Of a DNA stretch of 64,000 bases, positions 52,797 to 59,345 are shown one piece after another. The stretch's first letter is position 1. Each line of letters begins with the position of its first letter. The notes beneath the pieces were generated by a model. The model had not been told where the DNA came from. It did not search any database and was given only the letters and a program-made list of their open reading frames with translations. The position numbers and the translations under genes were made by a program. Origin of the DNA: an uncultured Fibrobacter sp. (lineage in GTDB: Bacteria > Fibrobacterota > Fibrobacteria > Fibrobacterales > Fibrobacteraceae); NCBI GenBank assembly GCA_934699585.1, contig CAKUWY010000002.1, positions 1 to 64,000 of the forward strand. The letters run 5' to 3'.

Positions 52797-52828
52797 CGCC
52801 CCCGCTCAGAGCTACTTGAGCGGGGGCG
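52797..52828 (-). terminator. Strong intrinsic terminator oriented to the minus strand
   Basis: Arms CGCCCCCGCTCA and TGAGCGGGGGCG (12-bp perfect stem, 8-base loop). The T-run lies on the minus-strand side (seven T), while the plus side continues AAATCG. It may also stop plus-strand transcripts of the ATPase gene poorly, but its polarity predicts a minus-strand transcript with no annotated gene. Confidence 0.75.
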
Positions 52829-52951
52829 AAATCGTTCCCAAAGAGACACAAGGAGGGAATTGGATTTTTGCTTCAACCTGGCAGGCTCCATTCTAACCCT
52901 ATGGCTACAATTAGAATTTGACCCGCCAATTCAAAGTTAGACAAATCTAAC
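52829..52951 (-). ncRNA. Candidate iron-linked small RNA
   Basis: Minus-strand stretch ending in the terminator just described. It contains no gene-like frame and carries a C-rich, anti-Shine-Dalgarno run (CCCTCCTTGTGTCTC). A GTTAG-N6-CTAAC box lies at its 5' side. Possible promoter elements are weak (TTGAAT, 15 bp, TAATTG). The features match iron-starvation small RNAs such as FsrA in kind only. On the plus strand the same bases read AAGGAGGG followed by TTG and 26 codons, a less likely alternative. Confidence 0.4.
52936..52951. promoter_or_regulatory. DtxR-like box 1
   Basis: GTTAG-ACAAAT-CTAAC, a perfect 5-bp inverted repeat with six-base spacer, near-identical to the box ahead of the porin-like gene. 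It lies 185 bp upstream of dtxR and beside the candidate small RNA. Confidence 0.65.
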
Positions 52952-53001
52952 AAGAAAAACAAGGGTAAATCTGCGATTTTTAGTAAATTTTTGAATAAAA
53001 A

Positions 53002-53017
53002 GTTAGTCTCCCCTAAA
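53002..53017. promoter_or_regulatory. DtxR-like box 2
   Basis: GTTAG-TCTCCC-CTAAA, same half-sites and spacing as box 1. It lies upstream of the dtxR -35 element. Confidence 0.6.
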
Positions 53018-53040
53018 AAAGTATGCCTTTTTTAATAATT

Positions 53041-53087
53041 TTAGCCTTGCCTAATTAGCCGAAAAGAACTATATTAGCCCCGTCTAA
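53041..53087 (+). promoter_or_regulatory. dtxR promoter with boxes 3 and 4
   Basis: -35 TTGCCT (53047-53052), 17-bp spacer, -10 TATATT (53070-53075). Box 3 TTAG-CCTTGC-CTAA (53041-53054) covers the -35. Box 4 TTAG-CCCCGT-CTAA (53074-53087) covers the -10 edge and start site. Both keep the six-base spacing. Autoregulation by the DtxR-family product in response to iron or manganese is inferred. Confidence 0.7.
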
Positions 53088-53136
53088 TGACGATTGGACA
53101 AAAATTATCCCGTATAATCCGAATCGGAGGCCTCGA

Positions 53137-53559
53137 ATGGATCATACAAAACTAAGCCAGAGTCTCGAAGACTACTTGGAAATGGTGCACATGTTGCGCC
53201 TGGCAAACGGAATCGCCCGAGTCAAGGACATTGCCGCAGCCCTTACGGTCAAGATGCCGTCGGTGGCAAAGGCGATGATCGAACTCAAGAAACTTGGGCT
53301 CGTGACTCAGGAACCCTACAGCGGCGTGGAACTCACCGAAGAAGGGCAGCGTGTCGCCGCCATGATTCTGAACCGCCATATATTATTGAAGGGGTTCCTG
53401 ATCAAGCTGGGCGTGTCCGAAGCCATTGCTGACAAGGACGCCTGCTGCATGGAGCATATCCTTTCGGCGGAGACTCTTGGAAAAATCGAAGACTTTATGA
53501 AACCGGCGGAGGCTGCGCCCTCGCCTAAAAAAGCAAAGAGCGTCAAAAACAAGAAATAG
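53137..53559 (+). CDS. DtxR-family metal-dependent regulator
   Basis: A 140-residue DtxR/MntR-type regulator. The winged helix (residues 5-70) reads LSQSLEDYLEMVHML, IARVKDIAAALTVKMPSVAK, LGLVTQEPYSGVELTEEG; the dimer and metal domain includes HILLKGFLIKLGVS and DACCMEHILS, where Cys-Cys-x-Glu-His replaces the usual metal-ligand pattern DACxxEH. The SH3-like domain is absent, as in MntR. It precedes feoA-feoB, so Fe2+ is the likely signal. Four GTTAG/TTAG-type boxes lie on its promoter region. Confidence 0.9.
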   Translation: MDHTKLSQSLEDYLEMVHMLRLANGIARVKDIAAALTVKMPSVAKAMIELKKLGLVTQEPYSGVELTEEGQRVAAMILNRHILLKGFLIKLGVSEAIADKDACCMEHILSAETLGKIEDFMKPAEAAPSPKKAKSVKNKK

Positions 53560-53610
53560 GCTGGAAATCGCGGCTCATGCGGTATCCGGCCTTTTATATG
53601 AGGATAAAAT

Positions 53611-53895
53611 ATGAGCTGTAATTGTGGTTGCGGCGGAAAGTCGCAAACGAAAAAGTGGAGTACCGAGCCCAAGTTCTCGGAACTCAAGAAGGGCGACAAG
53701 GTAGAGATCGTCGGCTATAACGAAGGCGATTCTGCTTACAAGTCCAAGTTGCTTTCAATGGGCCTTGTGCGTGGCGTTCAAATGGAAGTCTTGCAGGTGG
53801 CCCCCCTCGGCGATCCGATTGAAGTAAGCGTACTGTCTTACAGGCTCTCGCTCCGTAAAGAAGAAGCCAACGTTCTCAAGCTGAGGAGGGTATAA
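53611..53895 (+). CDS. feoA: FeoA protein with N-terminal Cys cluster (copy 2)
   Basis: A 94-residue FeoA. The first eight residues, MSCNCGCG, form a cysteine cluster absent from copy 1. They are followed by the SH3-like domain (FSELKKGDKVEIVGYNEGD, LLSMGLVRGVQMEV, PIEVSVLSYRLSLRKEEANV). It works with the FeoB whose ATG overlaps its stop by one base (TAATG). The Cys cluster might bind Fe2+ or a cluster and sense iron or oxygen; this is inference. Confidence 0.88.
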   Translation: MSCNCGCGGKSQTKKWSTEPKFSELKKGDKVEIVGYNEGDSAYKSKLLSMGLVRGVQMEVLQVAPLGDPIEVSVLSYRLSLRKEEANVLKLRRV

Positions 53896-56864
53896 TGGCT
53901 GCCAGAAAACTTTTGACGATTGCAATTGCCGGTAACCCGAACTGCGGTAAGACGGCTCTCTTTAACGCGCTTACGGGTGCCCGCCAGCATGTGGGTAACT
54001 GGCCCGGCGTGACGGTCGAAAAGAAGGAAGGTTATTTTGAACTGGGCGACCGCCAGATTCGCCTGGTGGACCTTCCAGGTACTTACGCTTTGTTCGCAAA
54101 TGCCGAAGACGAACGCGCTGCTGTCGACTACTTGCTCAGCCGCGAAGCGAGCCTGATTATCAACATCGTCGATGCGACGAACCTGGAACGCAACCTGTTC
54201 CTCACGAGCCAGCTTGCCGACATGAAGATTCCGATGGTGATTGCCGTCAACATGATGGACATTGCCGAGAATCGCGGAATCCAGCTGGATCTCGACGAAC
54301 TTTCTGATTTCTACGGCGTGCCGTGCATTCCGCTTTCTGCGGTGAGCGAAAAGAGCGTCACCAATTTCATTAGCCAGATGGGCCACGTGCTTGCGAGCCC
54401 GATGCCGCTCCCGAAGCAGATGGTTTACGGCGACAAGGTCGAAGAGGCCGTGAAGGTTTTGGAACCGAAGGTGGCGACCGTCGCAAAGCTCTTGGATACG
54501 GATGCTCGCTGGGTTTCGCTCATGTACTTGGGCAACCAGAAAAGCTATGCAGACAAATTTGCCGAAGCGGGCGTGAAGCTCGATAAGGCCGAAATCGTGA
54601 AGATTCTGGGCGAAGAGCCGGAATTCGCGATGGCTGAAAACCGCTACTCCATTTCGCACGAGGTAGCGGGGAAGGCGACTGTTTCTGTCCGCACGAAAAA
54701 GACATTCTCCGACAAACTGGATGCTGTTCTTTTGAACCGCTGGGCTGCACTCCCGATTTTCCTTGTCATCATGTATTTGGTGTTCTGGATTGCGGTGACT
54801 ATCGGTTCTGCGTTCATTGATTTCTTTGACGTGCTGTTCGGTGCAATTTTCGTAGATGGCCTCGGCTACGTGCTGGGCGATGTACTCGGTTGCCCGTCGT
54901 TTGTCACGGCAATTCTCGCTGACGGTATCGGTGCCGGTATCCAGACGGTTTCGACCTTCATTCCGGTCATCTTCTTCATGTTCCTGTGCCTTTCGTTCTT
55001 GGAAGACTCGGGTTACATGGCTCGCGCGGCTTTCGTTGCAGACCGCTTCATGCGTTTCCTCGGGCTCCCGGGTCGTGCCTTCGTGCCGATGATGGTGGGC
55101 TTTGGTTGCGGTGTGCCGGGCATTATGGGCTCCCGTGTGCTGGAATCCAAGCGTGAACGCTTCCTCACCATTTTCCTGGTGCCCTTCATGAGCTGCGGTG
55201 CACGCCTCCCGGTGTATGCGCTGTTTGCGGCGGCATTCTTCGGCAAGATGGCGGGCACGGTGGTGTTCCTGCTTTACCTCGCCGGCGTGCTGTTCGCCGT
55301 TGCCTACGGCCTCTTCTTGAAGAAGTCCCTGTTCCAGGGTCAGGCCAGCAACTTTGTGATGGAACTTCCTCCCTATCACCTGCCCAAGTTCAAGTCCCTG
55401 ATGATTCACTGCTGGCAGCGCCTGCGTGACTACATCTGGCGCGCCGGTAAGGTGATTACGCTTGCCGTTGCCGTGCTCGGGTTCCTCAACAGTTTCGGTA
55501 TTGTCGAGAAGATGTATGTCGATGTGAACGGTACCGAGACTGAAATCGTCAAGTCTGAAGATGGCTACCAGATGGTCAAGGAAAACGAAGAAGGCGAAGC
55601 TGAAAATGTTGCTCTCCCTGAAGGTTTCGTAGTTGACGAATCCAAGATTTCTACCGCTAATGAATTCACTGCCGGTAACGGGGATTCCGAAAACAGCTTG
55701 CTCTCTGTAATCGGTAAGGCCATTACGCCGGTGTTCGAACCGTTCGGTGTCGAAAAGGAAAACTGGCCGGCCTCTGTGTCTCTGTTCACGGGCCTGTTGG
55801 CCAAGGAAGCCGTTATCGGTACCATGAACTCCCTCTATTCCATGGTGGGGGAGAATGCCGATGCTCCTGCAGAAGAAAATAAGGCTGCGAAACCTACTGA
55901 AGAGCCGAAGGCAGAAGAACCCGCACCGGAACAAGTTGCAGCCGCCGATACAAGCAAGGTCACTGAGCCTGCCGAAGTGACCGCTGCTGTTGCCGCTACG
56001 GATAGCGTGAAGGCCGATTCGACTGTTGCCGCTGCTGATTCCGCTGCAACCGATACGAATAAGGTCGCTGAGCCTGCCGAAGAGGCTAAAACTGCCGCCG
56101 CTGAATCCGCAGAAGTTGTTGCCGAAGCCGCTCCTGCAGAAGAAAAGCCGCTTATCGTAGGCGTTGACGAATGCCCTGCCGAAGAAGAGGAAGAAGGTGG
56201 CGCTCCCGACATCAAGGGCGCTGTGCTCGAAGCCCTCGGCTCGATTCCCGCTAACCTCGCCGATGTCTTTGGCTCCCTCACCGACCCGCTGGGAACCACC
56301 GGTGAATTGGAAGGACAGGAAGCCGCCGAACTCAAGAAGGAAACTCTGGACAAGATTACCGACGCCAAGGTGCTGACCTGCGAAGAATATGCAGCCATCG
56401 AAACCTTTGGCGAAGAAGAAGAGGACGAAAAGACTCGCGAAGCCGTGTTTGCCAAGCTCGCTGCTGCCGGCCTCGAACTCTCCGAAGACGAAATGGGTGC
56501 TCTCGAAGAAGGCGACCTTTCCGAAACCGCCGACATCTACGCGAACCTCCGCTCTTACTTCCACAATGGCGGTCATGACGGATTCAACTGGCAGGTGTTC
56601 GCATTCCTCATCTTCATCCTGCTCTATGTGCCGTGCCTTGCCGCTATGGGCGTGGTTGCCCGCGAAATCGGCCTCGGTCTTGCCATCCTGATGGCGACCG
56701 TGCAGACGCTCCTTGCCTGGGCTGTGGCGGTACTCCTTTACCAGGTGCCTGTTGGTGGAAACGTGACATGGATTGTCGCTGCCATCGTGGTGCTTGTGGG
56801 TACGGGAATCTTCCTCAAGCTCTTCGGCATGAAGGCCAATAAGGAAAAGAGATTCGAAGACTAA
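53895..56864 (+). CDS. feoB: Ferrous iron transporter B with large acidic insertion
   Basis: A 989-residue FeoB, far longer than the usual 650-800. G domain: G1 GNPNCGKT (13-20), G3 DLPGTYA near 58, G4 NMMD near 118. Gate motif 1 is GFGCGVPGIMGSRVLESKR near 400; the last spans resume at DGFNWQVFAFLIFILLYVPC near 895. Between a span ending near 650 and that point lie about 240 residues rich in Ala, Glu, Pro and Thr, with two in-frame repeat copies. A smaller acidic insert sits near 535-600. Second gene after dtxR; an intrinsic terminator follows. Confidence 0.92.
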   Translation: MAARKLLTIAIAGNPNCGKTALFNALTGARQHVGNWPGVTVEKKEGYFELGDRQIRLVDLPGTYALFANAEDERAAVDYLLSREASLIINIVDATNLERNLFLTSQLADMKIPMVIAVNMMDIAENRGIQLDLDELSDFYGVPCIPLSAVSEKSVTNFISQMGHVLASPMPLPKQMVYGDKVEEAVKVLEPKVATVAKLLDTDARWVSLMYLGNQKSYADKFAEAGVKLDKAEIVKILGEEPEFAMAENRYSISHEVAGKATVSVRTKKTFSDKLDAVLLNRWAALPIFLVIMYLVFWIAVTIGSAFIDFFDVLFGAIFVDGLGYVLGDVLGCPSFVTAILADGIGAGIQTVSTFIPVIFFMFLCLSFLEDSGYMARAAFVADRFMRFLGLPGRAFVPMMVGFGCGVPGIMGSRVLESKRERFLTIFLVPFMSCGARLPVYALFAAAFFGKMAGTVVFLLYLAGVLFAVAYGLFLKKSLFQGQASNFVMELPPYHLPKFKSLMIHCWQRLRDYIWRAGKVITLAVAVLGFLNSFGIVEKMYVDVNGTETEIVKSEDGYQMVKENEEGEAENVALPEGFVVDESKISTANEFTAGNGDSENSLLSVIGKAITPVFEPFGVEKENWPASVSLFTGLLAKEAVIGTMNSLYSMVGENADAPAEENKAAKPTEEPKAEEPAPEQVAAADTSKVTEPAEVTAAVAATDSVKADSTVAAADSAATDTNKVAEPAEEAKTAAAESAEVVAEAAPAEEKPLIVGVDECPAEEEEEGGAPDIKGAVLEALGSIPANLADVFGSLTDPLGTTGELEGQEAAELKKETLDKITDAKVLTCEEYAAIETFGEEEEDEKTREAVFAKLAAAGLELSEDEMGALEEGDLSETADIYANLRSYFHNGGHDGFNWQVFAFLIFILLYVPCLAAMGVVAREIGLGLAILMATVQTLLAWAVAVLLYQVPVGGNVTWIVAAIVVLVGTGIFLKLFGMKANKEKRFED
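55958..55982 (+). repeat. In-frame dispersed palindrome, copy 3
   Basis: GGTCACTGAGCCTGCCGAAG then TGACC; near-perfect palindromic ends GGTCACT/AGTGACC. It codes KVTEPAEVT in the FeoB insertion. Confidence 0.75.
56061..56086 (+). repeat. In-frame dispersed palindrome, copy 4
   Basis: AAGGTCGCTGAGCCTGCCGA then AGAGGC, coding NKVAEPAEEA, about 100 bp after copy 3 in the FeoB insertion and in the same phase. Confidence 0.7.
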
Positions 56865-56881
56865 CCTTTGGAATCAAGAAT

Positions 56882-56916
56882 AGGGCTGGTAGGCCCAAAT
56901 CCTGCCAGCCCTTTAT
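56882..56916 (+). terminator. Intrinsic terminator after feoB
   Basis: Stem AGGGCTGG / CCAGCCCT with a loop of about 19 bases and a TTTATT tail. It ends the dtxR-feoA-feoB operon. Confidence 0.75.
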
Positions 56917-56928
56917 TAGAAAGTTTAA

Positions 56929-56944
56929 GTTAGACTAAACTAAC
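56929..56944. promoter_or_regulatory. DtxR-like box ahead of the barrel gene
   Basis: GTTAG-ACTAAA-CTAAC, same arms and spacer length as box 1 at 52936, with matching flanks AA and AAG. It lies 45 bp before the start of the outer-membrane barrel gene, so that gene probably belongs to the same metal regulon. Confidence 0.65.
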
Positions 56945-56989
56945 AAGCCTATAACAAAACAAAAAAATCTCATAGGAGAATACCTTACA

Positions 56990-58492
56990 ATGAAATCTCG
57001 TTCTAATCTCTTGTTCGGCCTTGCTGCCGCCTCCGTGTTTGCGATACCCGCATTCGCTCAGGAAGCTGCCCCTGCCGCCGAAGACCCTGCTACAGCTCCT
57101 GTTGCTGAAGCTCCTGCCCAAGCTGCTCCGGCCCCTGCTCAGGAAACTCCTGCTGCGGAACCGCAGCCCGCTGCCCAGGCTGCTCCCGCCGCGGAACAGG
57201 CAAAGGTCGAAGAACCTGCTGCAGCTCCCGCTCAAGAACAGCCTGCCGAGCAGACCGCAGCGGCACAGCCCGCCGAAGAACCCAAGGCAGAAGAAGCCAA
57301 GCCCGAGCAGCCTGCCGAACAGGCCGCTGCCCCCGCCGATGCTTCGGCAAGCTCAGCAACCGAAAACACCAATCCCGGCGAAGTGGCTAATGCTGCCGGT
57401 AACGCCCTCGACATGCTCAAGGCCAGCATGAACGAAGGAACATCCGAAGCCCAGATGCAAGTCAAGTATAATGGTGAAGTGGAATTCGACGCCTACACGG
57501 GCAATGTCTGGGTAGAAGACGACCTGAACCATTCCTATGCATCCACCTTCGACCTGAATTTTGAAATTCAGTTCAACGAAAAGTGGTCTGCCTTCGTAGG
57601 CCTCGAAGCCGACGACGAAACCACGGATCCTGCCGCCGTCTATAACGGAGCCTACATCCAGTACCAGCCTGCAGAATTCTTTGCCGTCAAGGCCGGTGAC
57701 CTGACATACTCCGAAGGTGCATTTGTGGCCTACTACGACTACGATGATCCTGCCGACAACGCCGCCGGCATGAAAGAACATGACATCCGCGGTCTTGAAA
57801 TCGATCTGGCCGGATTCGTGCTCGGATTCGGTTTCGGTCGCGGAGATAACGACTGGGCCGACGACGAAGGCGCCAAGGTTTACAATGTTCACGCCGCCTA
57901 CGAATTCGACTACGCCGGTCAGCACCTGCGTCCGTATGTGGACTACAAGAGCTTCCAGACCACACAGCATAACGAACTCCACGCCGGTGTTGAAGCGGGC
58001 CTCTCTCTCGGTGGCTTTGGCTTCCGCGCCGTCTATGGATTCCACGGTGACTACCTGATGGACGACGGCGACGTGGCAAAGGGACAGGACTGGACCTCTA
58101 CCGCCCACACTTTCTTGGCCGAACCTTCCTTTGAACTGGGCATGTTCGAAATCAAGACCACGGCCTTCTACGCCCTCATCGACAGGGGCGATGCCGTCGA
58201 AGACGCCAGCGATCTCGACAACGGAGAAATTCCCGAATACTTCTTCGCCTATGCCGAGCCCGCCCTCAAGCTTGCCGAGTTCATCAAGCTGGGTATCCCT
58301 GTAGAATACCACACCCACACTCTGGATGACGACGACGAGACCGCCGCTACATTCGACGTGGGCGGACGCGTCTACATCACGCCGGTGGAAAACTTGGAAA
58401 TCACCGCCTTCGGCATGGTGGACATGCCCATCCAGGACAACGAAGACGACAACGCTCTCCGCTTCGGTGTGGAAACCGTGTTCAGCTTCTAG
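56990..58492 (+). CDS. Outer-membrane barrel protein with Ala/Pro/Glu linker, iron-regulon porin candidate
   Basis: A 500-residue protein. The signal peptide is cleaved after AFA (about 23). Residues 24-125 are an Ala-Pro-Glu-Gln linker (APAQETPAAEPQPAAQA and similar). The rest is a barrel with many short acidic strands (YNGEVEFDAYTGNVWVEDD, GAYIQYQPAEFFAVKAGDL) ending in Phe (VETVFSF), the usual outer-membrane signature. No family name recognised beyond porin-like. Its own promoter region carries a DtxR-like box and it follows feoB, so it may admit Fe2+ to the periplasm. The linker could span to peptidoglycan. Confidence 0.75.
   Translation: MKSRSNLLFGLAAASVFAIPAFAQEAAPAAEDPATAPVAEAPAQAAPAPAQETPAAEPQPAAQAAPAAEQAKVEEPAAAPAQEQPAEQTAAAQPAEEPKAEEAKPEQPAEQAAAPADASASSATENTNPGEVANAAGNALDMLKASMNEGTSEAQMQVKYNGEVEFDAYTGNVWVEDDLNHSYASTFDLNFEIQFNEKWSAFVGLEADDETTDPAAVYNGAYIQYQPAEFFAVKAGDLTYSEGAFVAYYDYDDPADNAAGMKEHDIRGLEIDLAGFVLGFGFGRGDNDWADDEGAKVYNVHAAYEFDYAGQHLRPYVDYKSFQTTQHNELHAGVEAGLSLGGFGFRAVYGFHGDYLMDDGDVAKGQDWTSTAHTFLAEPSFELGMFEIKTTAFYALIDRGDAVEDASDLDNGEIPEYFFAYAEPALKLAEFIKLGIPVEYHTHTLDDDDETAATFDVGGRVYITPVENLEITAFGMVDMPIQDNEDDNALRFGVETVFSF
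57339..57362 (-). repeat. In-frame dispersed palindrome, copy 5
   Basis: The minus strand reads GGTTGCTGAGCTTGCCGAAG, in frame at the end of the linker of the barrel protein, where it codes ADASASSATE. Confidence 0.65.
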
Positions 58493-58525
58493 TTCACAAA
58501 TTCAGATTTCCCCAAAAACCAAGGG

Positions 58526-58553
58526 ACCGCGGCAATCGCTGCGGTTCTTTTTT
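58526..58553 (+). terminator. Intrinsic terminator after the barrel gene
   Basis: ACCGCGG caat CGCTGCGGT stem followed by TCTTTTTT on the plus strand. Confidence 0.8.
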
Positions 58554-58597
58554 ACTCTCTATAGAAAAAACTGATAACTCTGCATAAGAATTAAGTA

Positions 58598-58627
58598 TTG
58601 GACATAACGAAAAACCGCTTCTATATT
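58598..58627 (+). promoter_or_regulatory. Promoter of the AhpD-like gene
   Basis: -35 TTGGAC (58598-58603), 18-bp spacer, -10 TATATT (58622-58627). A small hairpin GGTGCAATAGCACC lies in the leader before AAGGAG. Confidence 0.6.
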
Positions 58628-58676
58628 TTGCGCAACAAAAAAAACGGTGCAATAGCACCAAAGGAGAGTGCAAAAT

Positions 58677-59234
58677 ATGGCAAGAGTAAAATTTATTGAA
58701 TCTGTTGACGAAGCTCAAGGCAAGGCCAAGGATGCCTACGAAAAGCTGATCTCTACCGACAAGATCACCAACATGAAGCGTGCGCTGCTGCAGGACTACG
58801 CAACGTTTGACGCCTTTATGGGTTGGTACACCAGCTGGGCCCGCCTTGTAGAAATCATCGGCCAGCGTGCCGCCACTGTGTACGCCCACGCTGTCTCTAC
58901 AACAAACAGCTGCCAGCTCTGCTCGCTGTTCTTCATCAGCGACCTGAAGGCCCTCGGTATCGACCCCAACGGCTTTGAATACGAGAAGAACGAAGAGATT
59001 CTCGTGAAGCTTGCAAGGCAAATCGTGAAGGACCCCACCGCCGTTCCGGACAGCTACTTCGAGGAACTACGCAAGTTCTACAACGACTCCGAGATTGTGG
59101 CCATCGTAGGCTTTGCGGCCCAGATGATCGCCACCAACAACTTCAACTCGGTACTGAAAATCGACGTGGACCAGCGTCTGCTCCCCATCGTTGGCGAGTT
59201 CAAGCCCGCCACCTGGAGAAAAGACATCAAGTAA
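58677..59234 (+). CDS. AhpD-like (carboxymuconolactone decarboxylase fold) protein
   Basis: A 185-residue all-helical protein of the AhpD/CMD superfamily. The redox motif is SCQLCS (Cys79-x2-Cys82), preceded by AATVYAHAVSTTN as in the family's E..x..C..xxC.H region, although the histidine after the second Cys is replaced (LFFISDL). AhpD members reduce peroxiredoxin partners or act as peroxidases. The ATG at 58677 has AAGGAG 10 bases ahead and is preferred to a GTG three codons upstream. It lies before the transsulfuration genes, behind its own promoter. Partner unknown. Confidence 0.75.
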   Translation: MARVKFIESVDEAQGKAKDAYEKLISTDKITNMKRALLQDYATFDAFMGWYTSWARLVEIIGQRAATVYAHAVSTTNSCQLCSLFFISDLKALGIDPNGFEYEKNEEILVKLARQIVKDPTAVPDSYFEELRKFYNDSEIVAIVGFAAQMIATNNFNSVLKIDVDQRLLPIVGEFKPATWRKDIK

Positions 59235-59256
59235 GTTTGTACTCTCCGTACAAGCT

Positions 59257-59331
59257 GGCGTTCCCGAGAGATTCGAAGTCCATTTCCGGGAGCGCCTTTT
59301 TACGATTTTGGGCGCTCCAAAACAAAGCGCC
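59257..59331 (+). promoter_or_regulatory. Terminator/antiterminator-like leader of mccB
   Basis: GGCGTTCCCG (59257-59266) pairs with CGGGAGCGCC (59287-59296) to form a stem followed by TTTTT, an intrinsic terminator. GGAGCGCC of its right arm can instead pair with GGCGCTCC (59311-59318), and that segment can pair with AGCGCC (59326-59331) just before the ribosome site. The stems exclude each other, as in attenuators. A short hairpin TTGTAC/GTACAA lies at 59237-59253. No separate promoter fits between the stem and mccB. The signal is unknown. Confidence 0.5.
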
Positions 59332-59345
59332 AAAGGAATTTCAAA

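Noticed and set aside
53838..56576. A 912-codon open frame on the minus strand opposite feoB
   Set aside because: Same codon-mirroring effect; low-complexity His/Arg/Glu sequence with no domain.
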